Of a DNA stretch of 64,000 bases, positions 6,390-14,457 are shown piece after piece. Numbering within the stretch: position 1 is the first letter of the stretch; each line of letters starts with the position of its first letter. The stretch is from assembly GCF_014126825.1 (NCBI RefSeq), contig NZ_CP059900.1, positions 3,052,954-3,116,953 of the forward strand. Direction: 5' to 3'. The notes beneath the pieces were generated by a model. It was not told the DNA's origin. It saw only the letters and a program-made list of their open reading frames with translations, and did no database searches. The position numbers and the translations under genes are program-made. The stretch is from Tomitella gaofuii (GTDB lineage: Bacteria; Actinomycetota; Actinomycetes; Mycobacteriales; Mycobacteriaceae).

Positions 6390-8477
6390 ATGCGTCTCGC
6401 CCGCCCCCGCACACCCGGACCCGCCCCCTGCGCACCCGCCGTGACGTGTCCCCGCACCGCCGCGCGGGTCGTTTCGGCATCCCGCCGGGTGGTCACCGCC
6501 GCGGCCGCGCTCGCCGTGGCGTTCCTGCTGGCCTGCGCCGGGCTGCTCGCCCAGCCCGCCACCGCGGAGGCGGAGGCCCCGTTCCGCCTCCCGCAGCAGA
6601 TCACCGACCATGCCGGCGCACTCGGGGATCGCGCCGGCGATGTCCAGAACGCGGTCGACGACCTCTTCGCGCAGCACCACGTGCAGCTCTGGGTGGTCTA
6701 CACCGATTCCTTCGACGGCATGGACGGCGAGCAGTGGGCCCGACAGACCGCGGCGGCGAGCGGCCTCGGATCCGACACCATGCTGCTCGCCGTCGACACG
6801 GGCGACGGCGCGTTCGGTTTCACCGGCTCGGTGACCGGCCTGAGCGACGCGCAACTGTCCTCCGTCATGAACGACGACATCGTCCCGAAGCTCCGCGAGC
6901 ACGACTGGGCGGGGGCGGCGATCGCCGGGGCGGGCGGCCTGTCCTCGGCGCTCGACGGGCCCAGCTCTGCGCCGCTGATCGTGGGCGTGGTGATCCTCGT
7001 GCTCATCATCGGCGGTGCGCTCGTGTGGGTGCAGCTCCGCAAGCGCCGTCGCCGGCGGGCGGAGGCCGCCGCGGCACGCGACACCGACCTCACCGACCCG
7101 CGGAACCTCGCCGGGCTGTCCACCGAGGCGCTGGACACGCGCTCGCGGGAACTGCTGGTGGAGACCGACAATGCGCTGCGCACCAGCTCCGAGGAGCTGC
7201 GGGCGGCCACCGACGAGTTCGGCACCCGCGCCACGGAGCCGTTCCAGTCCGCGCTCACCGCCGCGCAACGGGCGCTGTCCGAAGCGTTCGGCATCCGCCA
7301 GCGGCTCGACGACGCCATTCCCGAGACTCCGGACCAGCGGCGCAGCATGCTCACCGATCTGCTCGTACACACCGGCCGCGCCAATGCGGCACTGAACGAG
7401 CAGGTCGAGAACTTCGACACGATGCGCGATCTGGTGATCACAGCTCCGGTCCGGTTGGACGCGCTGACCGAACGGCTCGTCGCCCTCAAGGCGCGCCTGC
7501 CGAAGGCCCGGTCCACCTTCGCAGACCTGCAGTCGCGGTTCGACGCCTCCGCTCTCGCCGCCATCGCACCGAACATCGGCATCGCCGAGCAGCAGGCAGA
7601 CTACGCCGACGAGGGCATCGCGGACGCGCGCACGGCGGTGTCCGGCCCGGGCGGCGCCCCCACCGACGCGGTACGCGGCATCCGGGCCGCCGAGCGCGCG
7701 CTGGATCAGGCGGGAGCGCTGCTCGACGCCATCGGCACCGCGGAATCCGATATCCGGCACGCCGTCGCCGAGATGGCGGCGACCATCGCGGACGCGCAGC
7801 AGGGCGCGGACGTCGCCCGGAGCCTGTCGGATTCGGGTGCGATCCGTGTCGAGGCCAACCGTGCCCGGCTCGACGAGGCGCGTGCACGCGTCGAGGCGGC
7901 ACTGGCCGACGCGGAGAAGCACAAAGAGTCCGACCCGCTGGGCACCTACGAGGCGGTCGTCGAGGCCGACGCGGAGCTCGACACCGTCTACGCGGACACC
8001 ACCGATCGGGTGCACGCCCACGCGCGCGCCCGGGACCTGGTGGATCAGACCCTCCACAGCGCCCGGGCGCGGCTGGACGCGGCGGAGGACTTCATCGGCC
8101 CCCGGCGCGGCGGCATCGGACCGGAACCGCGCACCCGCCTGTCCGAGGCGCACCGCCGGTTCGACGAGGCCCGCCGCCTGCGCGACACGGACCAGCAGGC
8201 GGCCCAGCGCGAGGCACACGCCGCGGCCTCCATGGCCCAGCAGGCGCTCGACCTCGCGCAGCGGGACTTCACCCACTGGTCCGGACCGGGCGGGTTCGGC
8301 GGCTACGGCGGCTATCGGGGCCGGCGTTCGTCCGGCGCGGGCATGATGCTCGGCGGGATCCTCATCGGCTCGATCCTCGGCGGCGGGCGCGGCGGGGGCT
8401 TCGGCGGCGGCGGTTTCGGCGGCGGGGGCTTCGGCGGCGGCGGGGGCGGCGGTTTCGGCGGCGGGGGCCGGTTCTGA
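6390..8477 (+). CDS. TPM-domain membrane protein with long coiled region and Gly-rich tail
   Basis: A 695-residue envelope protein, counterpart of M. tuberculosis Rv2345 beside dgt. It has an N-terminal signal sequence (hydrophobic about 36-55, likely cut after PATAEA), a TPM domain (about 68-188: QQITDHAGALGDRAGDVQNA, VQLWVVYTDSF, MLLAVDTGDGAFGF), one transmembrane helix (about 194-214) followed by basic KRRRRR, then a ~400-residue Ala/Glu-rich helical region, and a Gly-Phe-rich tail (last ~60 residues, GGGFGGGG repeats). TPM domains occur in thylakoid/photosystem repair phosphatases and bacterial membrane proteins; the bacterial role is unclear. The tail is coded by a GC-rich repeat, so a length change or assembly error there would be easy to miss. 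Confidence 0.85.
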   Translation: MRLARPRTPGPAPCAPAVTCPRTAARVVSASRRVVTAAAALAVAFLLACAGLLAQPATAEAEAPFRLPQQITDHAGALGDRAGDVQNAVDDLFAQHHVQLWVVYTDSFDGMDGEQWARQTAAASGLGSDTMLLAVDTGDGAFGFTGSVTGLSDAQLSSVMNDDIVPKLREHDWAGAAIAGAGGLSSALDGPSSAPLIVGVVILVLIIGGALVWVQLRKRRRRRAEAAAARDTDLTDPRNLAGLSTEALDTRSRELLVETDNALRTSSEELRAATDEFGTRATEPFQSALTAAQRALSEAFGIRQRLDDAIPETPDQRRSMLTDLLVHTGRANAALNEQVENFDTMRDLVITAPVRLDALTERLVALKARLPKARSTFADLQSRFDASALAAIAPNIGIAEQQADYADEGIADARTAVSGPGGAPTDAVRGIRAAERALDQAGALLDAIGTAESDIRHAVAEMAATIADAQQGADVARSLSDSGAIRVEANRARLDEARARVEAALADAEKHKESDPLGTYEAVVEADAELDTVYADTTDRVHAHARARDLVDQTLHSARARLDAAEDFIGPRRGGIGPEPRTRLSEAHRRFDEARRLRDTDQQAAQREAHAAASMAQQALDLAQRDFTHWSGPGGFGGYGGYRGRRSSGAGMMLGGILIGSILGGGRGGGFGGGGFGGGGFGGGGGGGFGGGGRF

Positions 8478-9304
8478 CCGACACGGACGGCGACCGTCCG
8501 CGGCCGGCCGGGGACGACGGCGACGGGTTCGGCGGAGCACCAGCAAACGTTGCGCACGCCGCGACGGCCGCGTTCCGGGACACCATCGCCGTCGGCTTCG
8601 GGCTCTTTCCGCTGGGGCTGGCCTTCGGCGTGCTGCTCTCCCAGTCGGGGCTGGCGTGGTGGTGGGCGCCGGTGTTCTCGATGATGATCTACGCGGGGTC
8701 GCTGGAGTTCCTGGCCATCGGGCTGCTGCTCGCCATCACGCCGCTGGCGCAGGTGGCGTTGACGGCGTTCATGGTGAACTTCCGGCACGTCTTCTACGCC
8801 CTGTCGTTCCCGTTGCACAAGGTCCGCGGTCCGCTCGCCCGGACATACAGCATGTACGCGCTCACAGACGAGTCGTACGCCGTGACCGCGACCCGTCCGG
8901 AGGCGGAGCTCACCGGCGGGCGGGTGCTGGGCATCCAGATGTTCTGCCAGCTCTACTGGGTGGGCGGCGGTCTCGCCGGGGCCCTGGTGGGATTGGCGAT
9001 CCCCGGCCGGGTGGAGGGGCTCGACTTCGCACTGACCGCGCTGTTCGCGGTGCTCGCCGTCGACGCCTTCCGGGTGCGCCGAGACATCCCCACACCGGTG
9101 CTGGCGCTCGCCTGCGCGATCGGCGCGCTGTTCGTCCCCTCCGGCGCGTTCCTGGTCGTCGCGATGGGCGCGTTCACCGTCGTCCTTCTCGCCCGGTACG
9201 GCGTGCGGCGCACTAGGCTGCGGCGCAGTGCGCCACGGGTCAGGCCGTCGACGCAGGACGCCGGGAGTCCCGACGGGCCGGACGCCCGGAAGGGGGACGC
9301 GTGA
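8474..9304 (+). CDS. azlC: AzlC-family branched-chain amino-acid exporter, large subunit
   Basis: Integral membrane protein of the AzlC/YgaZ/BrnF family, which with AzlD exports branched-chain amino acids or analogues. AFRDTIAVGFGLFPLGLAFG and YAGSLEFLAIGLLLAITPLAQ, then VNFRHVFYALSFPLHK, are family signatures; about seven helices are visible, with a short charged tail. The start is unusual: there is no ATG, GTG or TTG between the TPM stop and the first helix. The best candidate is CTG at 8474, which overlaps the upstream TGA in the same 4-base fashion as the other coupled genes here. Overlaps azlD by 4 bases. Confidence 0.8.
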   Translation: MTDTDGDRPRPAGDDGDGFGGAPANVAHAATAAFRDTIAVGFGLFPLGLAFGVLLSQSGLAWWWAPVFSMMIYAGSLEFLAIGLLLAITPLAQVALTAFMVNFRHVFYALSFPLHKVRGPLARTYSMYALTDESYAVTATRPEAELTGGRVLGIQMFCQLYWVGGGLAGALVGLAIPGRVEGLDFALTALFAVLAVDAFRVRRDIPTPVLALACAIGALFVPSGAFLVVAMGAFTVVLLARYGVRRTRLRRSAPRVRPSTQDAGSPDGPDARKGDA

Positions 9305-9630
9305 CCATGCCGTCCACCGGATACCTCCTCGGCGCACTCACGGTGATCCTCGTGGTGACGTTCGGTCTGCGCGCGCTGCCGTTCGCCTTCGTCGCGCCGG
9401 TGCGCTCGTCGTCGCTGCTGCGGTTTCTCGGAGCGCACATGCCCGTGGGCATCATGGTGATCCTCACCGTGTACACGCTGGCGGGCACCCCGCTCACCGT
9501 CGCGGGCGCGGCGCCCGCGGCTGCGGCGCTGGCGGCGAGCATCGGACTGCACCTGTGGCGCTCGCATGCGCTCGTCAGCATCATCGGTGGGACGGGCCTG
9601 TACGTGCTGCTGGTGCAGCTGTGGGGCTGA
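9301..9630 (+). CDS. azlD: AzlD-family small subunit of branched-chain amino-acid exporter
   Basis: A 109-residue protein with four predicted membrane helices, matching AzlD/YgaH/BrnE (TFGLRALPFAFVAPVRSSSL and FLGAHMPVGIMVILTVYTL are typical). GTG start overlapping the azlC stop (GTGA), so translation is coupled. Forms the exporter with AzlC. Confidence 0.85.
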   Translation: MTMPSTGYLLGALTVILVVTFGLRALPFAFVAPVRSSSLLRFLGAHMPVGIMVILTVYTLAGTPLTVAGAAPAAAALAASIGLHLWRSHALVSIIGGTGLYVLLVQLWG

Positions 9631-9671
9631 CGGGCCCCATCACCCGCAGGGCCCGCCGCTTGCGGGGCCCG
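9631..9671. terminator. Inverted repeat between convergent azlD and response-regulator genes
   Basis: CGGGCCCC (9631-9638) pairs with GGGGCCCG (9664-9671) and fills the whole gap between the azlD stop and the stop of the convergent gene. No T-tract on either side; a bidirectional intrinsic terminator of the actinobacterial kind is likely. Confidence 0.45.
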
Positions 9672-10319
9672 TCACAGCCAGCCGTTGCCGTCCGCCAGCA
9701 GCACCGCCTCCGCACGCGTGCGCGCACCGGTCTTGCCGATGGCCGACGACAGGTGGTTGCGCACCGTCCCCTCCGACAGGTGCACCCGCCGGGCGATGTC
9801 CGCGACGGTGCCCCCGGTGCGTGCCGCGCGGAGCGTGTCGGCCTCGCGCGGGGTCAGCGGCGAGTCGCCCAGCACCAGCGACTCCGCCGCCAGCGCCGGA
9901 TCCACGACCCGCAGGCCCGCGTGCACCCGGCGCACGGAGTCGGCCAGTTGCCGCGCCGGCGTGTCCTTGACGACGAAGCCGGCCGCCCCCGCCGCCATCG
10001 CCCGCCGCAGATAGCCGGCACGCCCGAAGGTGGTGACGATGAGCACGCGGCACCACGGCGCCTCGTCGCGGATCGCCGCCGCCACGGCGATGCCGTCGGC
10101 CCCGGGCATCTCCACGTCGAGCAGGGCCACGTCCGGCCGGTGCGCGTGCACCGCGTCCAGCACCTCGTCGCCGCGGCCGACGTCGGCGACCACCGCCATG
10201 TCCGGCTCCATCTCCAGCAGTGCGCTGAGGGCGCCGCGCACCAGCGCCTGATCGTCGGCCAGGACGAGTTGGATGGCGGCCGCACCGCCGGCCGCGTGTT
10301 CCGATGGCCCGCTGGTCAC
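9672..10319 (-). CDS. NarL/LuxR-family response regulator
   Basis: A 215-residue two-component regulator. Receiver domain about 16-130 with acidic pair Asp22-Asp23, phospho-acceptor Asp68 in VALLDVEMPG, and the conserved Lys in GFVVKDTPARQL; LuxR-type HTH about 150-210 (LTPREADTLRAARTG, DIARRVHLSEGTVRNHLSSA). The GTG at 10317-10319 overlaps the kinase stop (GTGA), fixing the start. Last gene of the ABC exporter/kinase/regulator operon, so it probably controls that operon in response to a substrate or envelope stress. Confidence 0.88.
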   Translation of the reverse strand: MTSGPSEHAAGGAAAIQLVLADDQALVRGALSALLEMEPDMAVVADVGRGDEVLDAVHAHRPDVALLDVEMPGADGIAVAAAIRDEAPWCRVLIVTTFGRAGYLRRAMAAGAAGFVVKDTPARQLADSVRRVHAGLRVVDPALAAESLVLGDSPLTPREADTLRAARTGGTVADIARRVHLSEGTVRNHLSSAIGKTGARTRAEAVLLADGNGWL

Positions 10320-11584
10320 ATGACCTCCAGTTCCAGCCGCATGCCGCCGAGGGGCCCGCGCCCCAGCCGCAGGACGGCGCCCGCCGCCTCGGCCCGCGCG
10401 CGCAGTCCGCGCAGCCCCGAACCGCCCGGCCCGACTCCGTCGCCGCGCGGCCCCACGGGAAACGTGCCGTCGTCGTCGACGGTGATCCGGCGCGGGCCGA
10501 GAGTGACCGCACACCGGCCGGCGCCGCTGTGGCGGACCACGTTGGTCACCGCCTCGCGCAACGCCCAGGCGAACAGTTCGCGGCGCACCGCCGGAACGAT
10601 GTCCCCGCTCCCGGGAAGGTCCGCCTCGATTCCGGCCGCCGCGAGCGCCGTACGCGCGGAGGCCAGCTCCCCGTCGAGGATGACCGAGCGCATCTGCGCC
10701 ACTGTGCGACGGACGTCGGCGAGCGATTCCCGCGCCAGGTCCTCGATGTCGGACACCTCGGCCCGGGCCCTGGCACCGTCGCGCGCGCCGATCGGCCCCT
10801 CGCCCTGCAACAATCGGCCTGCCAGCTCGGCCTTGATCGCAACCACCGACAGCGAGTGGCCCAGGATGTCATGCAGGTCACGCGAGACCCGTTCGCGTTC
10901 CGCGACCACGGCCAGTTCCGAAAGGCTCTCCCGCGCCGCCCGCAGTTCGTCGTTGCGCGTGATCAACTGGCCCACCCCCCACGCCGCCACGGCGCCCAGG
11001 ACCAACTGTGCCAGGAACATGTCCTCGCTCTCCCACCCCGGCACGGTGTGCGTGAGCACGGCCGCCGCGACGATCACCGCCCCGGCGACGGACCAGCCGA
11101 GCCGCGAGGGCAGCACCATCACCGCCAGGACGACGATGTACATCATCGCCCCCACGACGTCCTCCCCCACGACCGGCGCGACGGCGGCGAGCAGCACCGC
11201 CATCATCGCCAGCCCCGTGGCCGATTCGGAGATCGACACGGACGGCGGGCGTCCTTCTCGGTTCCAGGTGCGCGCGCGCATGAACGTCCCGACGAACACG
11301 GCCGCGAACAGCGCGAGCCCCACGAGCGCGGCGATCCGCGCCCACAGCTCCGGATAGCGCCACGCCTCCACCGCGGGATAGATCAGGTAGAGGAGCCACA
11401 CCACCGCGAAGATCCAGGGACGCCGCCCCCACGCCCGCCCCACCGGGGCGGGTACGGGCATTTCCGCACCACCGGCCGGGCCGTGCGCAGCAGCCTGCGC
11501 GCGGCCCGATCCGGTCGCATCCCGGCGGACGGTGTTCACCGTCATCACGCTATCCGGTGCGGCGCCCCGAACCACACCGTGCAC
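10316..11584 (-). CDS. Membrane sensor histidine kinase (HisKA_3 / DesK-like)
   Basis: About 409-422 residues. Several transmembrane helices in the first half (WIFAVVWLLYLIYPAVEA, IAALVGLALFAAVFVGTFM and further pairs), then an HisKA_3 domain with the phospho-accepting His in RVSRDLHDILGHSLSVVAIK and an HATPase domain with ALREAVTNVVRHSGAG (N box) and GGSGLRGLRARAEAAGA (G box). GTG at 11584 follows the permease stop by one base; an ATG at 11545 is an alternative start. Partner of the response regulator with which it overlaps by 4 bases. Confidence 0.87.
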   Translation of the reverse strand: MHGVVRGAAPDSVMTVNTVRRDATGSGRAQAAAHGPAGGAEMPVPAPVGRAWGRRPWIFAVVWLLYLIYPAVEAWRYPELWARIAALVGLALFAAVFVGTFMRARTWNREGRPPSVSISESATGLAMMAVLLAAVAPVVGEDVVGAMMYIVVLAVMVLPSRLGWSVAGAVIVAAAVLTHTVPGWESEDMFLAQLVLGAVAAWGVGQLITRNDELRAARESLSELAVVAERERVSRDLHDILGHSLSVVAIKAELAGRLLQGEGPIGARDGARARAEVSDIEDLARESLADVRRTVAQMRSVILDGELASARTALAAAGIEADLPGSGDIVPAVRRELFAWALREAVTNVVRHSGAGRCAVTLGPRRITVDDDGTFPVGPRGDGVGPGGSGLRGLRARAEAAGAVLRLGRGPLGGMRLELEVM

Positions 11585-11585
11585 C

Positions 11586-12407
11586 TCACACCCGGCGGGT
11601 GTCGCGACGGAACAAGTACGCAGCGCCCACGATGAACACCGCGGCCCACACCACCAGGTTCAGCACCGCCAAGGCAATACTCGCGCCGTCGCCGCCCGTC
11701 AACGGGTAGCGGGCCAGCTCGGCCAGGCCGTAGGTGGGCATGAACGCGGCGATCGTGCCGAACACCCCGCCGTCGATCGGCACGAACAGCCCACCGGCGA
11801 ACGAGAGCAGCGCCAGGCCCGGGCCCAGTATCTGCATGACGTTCTCCGACGGAAGCAGATAGCCCATGAACAGGCCGAAGGCGGCGAACACCAGCGATCC
11901 CAGCCACGCGATGAGGGGCGCGGCGATCCACACGGCGCCGGAAGCCTGAGCGCCGGTGAACGCCCCGACGATGAACACCACGACGACCGACGCCAACCCG
12001 AGCGTCATCGCCACGAGCGCCTTGGTCGCGATGTACGCCACGGGCCGCAACGGGGTCAGCCGCAGCTGGCGGCTCCACCCCAGTTCCCGCTCCACCGAGA
12101 CCATCGCCCCGCCGCTCGTCGTCGCCAGCATGGCGCCGTAGACCGCCATGCTGATGAGCACGTACATCGTCACGTTGCCGCCGCCCGGCCAGTCGTCGGG
12201 AAAGTCGGTGCTGTAACTCTGCGTCAGCCCGAAGATCAGGTAGAAAACCGGGGGCATGGCGATCGCGAAGATCAGCACGCGCCGGTTGCGCAGCAGCCGG
12301 CGCAGTTCCAGCCGCAGGAAACCGAGGCTGAATCCGCCCCGCGCGGGCACTGCCCGCGGCGCCCGGCCCGCGACCGCCGTCCCGAATGCGTGCTCTTCCG
12401 TTGTCAT
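11586..12407 (-). CDS. ABC-2 type transporter permease
   Basis: A 273-residue integral membrane protein with six predicted helices, of the ABC-2 (drug/lipid exporter) type: FLRLELRRLLRNRRVLIFA at the first helix and the SGGAMVSVERELGWSRQLRL segment before a conserved loop. Overlaps the upstream ATPase gene by 4 bases (ATGA). Together they form an exporter whose substrate is unknown; the coupled kinase and regulator suggest self-protection against a membrane-active compound. Confidence 0.87.
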   Translation of the reverse strand: MTTEEHAFGTAVAGRAPRAVPARGGFSLGFLRLELRRLLRNRRVLIFAIAMPPVFYLIFGLTQSYSTDFPDDWPGGGNVTMYVLISMAVYGAMLATTSGGAMVSVERELGWSRQLRLTPLRPVAYIATKALVAMTLGLASVVVVFIVGAFTGAQASGAVWIAAPLIAWLGSLVFAAFGLFMGYLLPSENVMQILGPGLALLSFAGGLFVPIDGGVFGTIAAFMPTYGLAELARYPLTGGDGASIALAVLNLVVWAAVFIVGAAYLFRRDTRRV

Positions 12408-13387
12408 CGCCCGCTCCTGATCGTCTGGTCGGCCCGTTCCGCTTCCGCGTCGGCGCCTGCGCTCACCGGGTCCGCGCTCCCGGGGTCCGCGCCGGTCGTC
12501 AGCGCAAGGAAGGCGTCCTCGAGGTTCCGGGACGTCACCTCCAGGTCGTGCGCCGCGGTCTGTGTGAGCAGGTACCGTGCCACCGCATCGGAGTCGGCGG
12601 TGTGCACCAGCACCTTGTCGCCCCGCAGTTCCACGTGGTCGAATCCCGGGGCGGTCGTCAGTCGTGCCGGGTCGGCGCCCGGGAGGGTGGCGGACACCGT
12701 TCTGCCCGCCGCCAGATTCTTGATCTCCGCCGCACTGCCGTCCGCGACGATCCGGCCCGCGCGGACGAGCATGATCCGGTCCGCGTAGGCGTCGGCCTCG
12801 TCGAGGTAGTGGGTGGCGAACAGCACCGTCCTGCCGCGGCGGGAGTCCTCACGCATCGCCGACCAGAAGTCGCGGCGCCCCTCGACGTCCATGCCGGTGG
12901 TCGGCTCGTCGAGCACCATCAGGTCCGGATCCGGCAGCAGCGCCATCGCAAACCGCAGCCGCTGCTGCTGCCCGCCGGAGCACTTGTGCACCGGCCTGGC
13001 GCCGATCCCGTCGATGCCGGCCCGCGCCATCACCTCGTCGACCGGGCGCGACGACGCGAAGAGCGACGCGAAAAGGTCGACGGTCTCCCGCACGGTGACG
13101 TCTCGCAGCAGGCCGCCGTTCTGCAGGACCGCGGCCACCCGCCCCGCCGCCACTGCCGCGGACGGGTCCCCGCCGAACAGCCGTACCTCTCCCGCATCGG
13201 GTGTCAGCAGGCCCAGCAGCATATCGATCGTGGTGGACTTGCCCGCCCCGTTCGGGCCGAGGAAAGCGACGATCTCGCCGGGCCGCACCGTCATGCTCAA
13301 CCCGTCCACGGCGGCCACCGGGGGCGCGCCGCGGACGGTGAATTGTTTGCGCAGATCGTGCAACTCTATTGCCGGTGCGGTGTCCAT
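12404..13387 (-). CDS. ABC transporter ATP-binding protein
   Basis: About 327 residues. Walker A FLGPNGAGKST, Q-loop in AVLQNGGLLRD, signature CSGGQQQRLRF and Walker B LMVLDEPTTGMD are all intact. A C-terminal extension of ~110 residues (AGRTVSATLPGADP onward) is typical of drug-exporter (DrrA-like) ATPases. I chose the ATG at 13385-13387 (MDTAPAIELHDLRK); an upstream in-frame start would add 11 residues. First gene of the four-gene operon. Confidence 0.88.
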   Translation of the reverse strand: MDTAPAIELHDLRKQFTVRGAPPVAAVDGLSMTVRPGEIVAFLGPNGAGKSTTIDMLLGLLTPDAGEVRLFGGDPSAAVAAGRVAAVLQNGGLLRDVTVRETVDLFASLFASSRPVDEVMARAGIDGIGARPVHKCSGGQQQRLRFAMALLPDPDLMVLDEPTTGMDVEGRRDFWSAMREDSRRGRTVLFATHYLDEADAYADRIMLVRAGRIVADGSAAEIKNLAAGRTVSATLPGADPARLTTAPGFDHVELRGDKVLVHTADSDAVARYLLTQTAAHDLEVTSRNLEDAFLALTTGADPGSADPVSAGADAEAERADQTIRSGR

Positions 13388-13446
13388 GTTCCGATCATGC
13401 CGCCCGCGCCCGGCGGACACCCCGTCCGTCGGTCACGGATCAGGCG

Positions 13447-13458
13447 TGACAGATGTCA
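13447..13458. promoter_or_regulatory. Short dyad TGACA-GA-TGTCA between divergent operons
   Basis: TGACA (13447-13451) and TGTCA (13454-13458) form a dyad 60 bases upstream of the ABC operon and about 94 bases upstream of the nitroreductase gene. The size suits a NarL-type regulator, so it is a candidate site for the regulator encoded in the operon. Short, so it could be chance. Confidence 0.3.
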
Positions 13459-13551
13459 TGATCACAGCGGTGGCCGTGCGCGCCCCGGCGTCCGCCGGTC
13501 CGCCCGTACCAGCCCACACCGACCCGCCCGCAGTCCAGACGAAGGCCTCAG

Positions 13552-14301
13552 ATGACGCTTCCCAGCGAACCCCTGCCCCGCACCCGCCGGCCGCGCAATC
13601 CGCTCTCGGCGCTCGCCCGCCGCCTGGGCCGGCACGAGTGGTTGATGCGGCTGGCGCCGGCGATCATCCTGGTCGAGTCGTTCCTGCGCCGCTGGAGCGG
13701 AAACCGGATGAGCCTCGTGGGCATCGCGGGACTGCCGTCGGTGCAGATCACGGTGCCGGGCAGGCGCACGGGCATCCCGCGTACGACGGCGCTGCTGGCG
13801 GTGCCGCTGGACGACGGCTTCATCGTCACCGGGTCCAATTGGGGCCGCGCCGAGGCGCCCGCCTGGGCGTGGAACGTCGGCGCTGTCGAGCATGCCGAGG
13901 TGCACGTCGGCGCGCGCGCGGTGACCATGCGGGTGCATCGCGTCCGCGAGGCCGAACGCCCGCAGTACTGGGCGGACATCGTGCACTATTGGCCCGGCTA
14001 TGCGATGGAGCAGCGGCTCGCGCCGGACCGGCTGTTCCCGATGTTCCACCTGCGTCAGTGTGGCGGTACCGCGCCGCCGGGCCCGGCGACGCACGGCGCC
14101 GCCCCCGCCGACGACGAAGCGGCGGGGGCGGCGGCCGGACGGCGCGGAAGCGGCCGGCCTGACACGCGGACGCGCTGCGCGGTCAGCTCAGCCCGGAGAT
14201 CGAGTCGAACAACCCGGAGCTGCCCAAGCCGGAGCTGCCCAGCCCGAGATCGGTGCTGCCGAGCCCCGACTGCGCGAGCGCGGTGCTGCTGCCGGCGCTG
14301 A
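13552..14301 (+). CDS. Deazaflavin (F420)-dependent nitroreductase/quinone reductase family protein with abnormal C-terminus
   Basis: Residues ~40-168 match the DDN/FGD nitroreductase family (split beta-barrel): LPSVQITVPGRRTGIPRTTA, then GGFIV-like GFIVTGSNWGRAEAPAW, NVGAVEHAEVHVGARA and the C-terminal YWPGYAMEQRLAPDRLFPMF. Members reduce quinones or nitro compounds with F420H2. Family proteins end just after the FxxFHLR-like strand (here near 14055); this frame instead runs on ~80 residues of Ala/Arg/Ser-rich sequence, across a strong hairpin at 14098-14132 and antisense to a small-peptide gene. A lost stop or frameshift near 14050 is likely. ATG with GAAGG 6 bases upstream. Confidence 0.75.
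   Translation: MTLPSEPLPRTRRPRNPLSALARRLGRHEWLMRLAPAIILVESFLRRWSGNRMSLVGIAGLPSVQITVPGRRTGIPRTTALLAVPLDDGFIVTGSNWGRAEAPAWAWNVGAVEHAEVHVGARAVTMRVHRVREAERPQYWADIVHYWPGYAMEQRLAPDRLFPMFHLRQCGGTAPPGPATHGAAPADDEAAGAAAGRRGSGRPDTRTRCAVSSARRSSRTTRSCPSRSCPARDRCCRAPTARARCCCRR
14098..14132. terminator. Perfect 12-bp GC-rich hairpin between convergent genes
   Basis: GCCGCCCCCGCC (14098-14109) pairs with GGCGGGGGCGGC (14121-14132), 11-base loop. It lies just past the conserved end of the nitroreductase-family protein and past the stop of the leftward peptide genes, where a bidirectional terminator is expected. Confidence 0.5.
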
Positions 14302-14362
14302 AGAGTTGGAAGATCACGTTGATGGTGACCGGCGTGTCCCCCGAGACGACGTTGTTGGGCAC
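14183..14362 (-). CDS. Small acidic hydrophobic peptide, third of three tandem paralogues (59 aa)
   Basis: GTG at 14360-14362 preceded by GCAGGA; stop TGA at 14183-14185. The peptide starts MPNNVVSGDTPVTINVIFQL and continues FSAGSSTALAQ, then a Gly/Ser/Leu-rich tail with repeats of the type LGSSG, ending LFDSISGLS. It contains no Lys or Arg, only three Asp. Its first 29 residues align without gaps with the two upstream small genes, sharing an (I/V/L)xxQLF(N/S)(A/M)GSS core with Q-L-F at positions 19-21. No signal peptide. It lies antisense to the odd 3' extension of the nitroreductase-family frame. I do not recognise the family; size, acidity and lack of signal recall PorA/PorH-type peptides of Corynebacterium. 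Confidence 0.6.
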   Translation of the reverse strand: MPNNVVSGDTPVTINVIFQLFSAGSSTALAQSGLGSTDLGLGSSGLGSSGLFDSISGLS

Positions 14363-14425
14363 GATGTCCTGCTTTCTTGTGGTGTGACTGGTGGTGCAGC
14401 GGGGACCGGGCGCCGTTCCGGGACT

Positions 14426-14449
14426 CCGGCGGCGGCCCGGGCCGGGGCC
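14426..14449. repeat. GC-rich inverted repeat after the second small-peptide gene
   Basis: Within this stretch CCGGGCC and GGCCCGG face each other across two bases, just downstream (leftward) of the TAA at 14458-14460. A similar hairpin follows the first peptide gene, so partial termination or RNA stabilisation between the cistrons is possible. Confidence 0.35.
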
Positions 14450-14457
14450 CGGCAGCC

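Noticed and set aside
8390-8477. GC-rich repeats at the end of the TPM gene as a mobile or regulatory repeat
   Set aside because: They encode the Gly/Phe tail common in this protein type and need no other explanation.
6197-9304. Open frame of about 1000 codons spanning the TPM and azlC region
   Set aside because: Only its last ~276 codons (azlC) look like protein; the rest is an Arg/Pro/Gly-rich shadow of the TPM gene.
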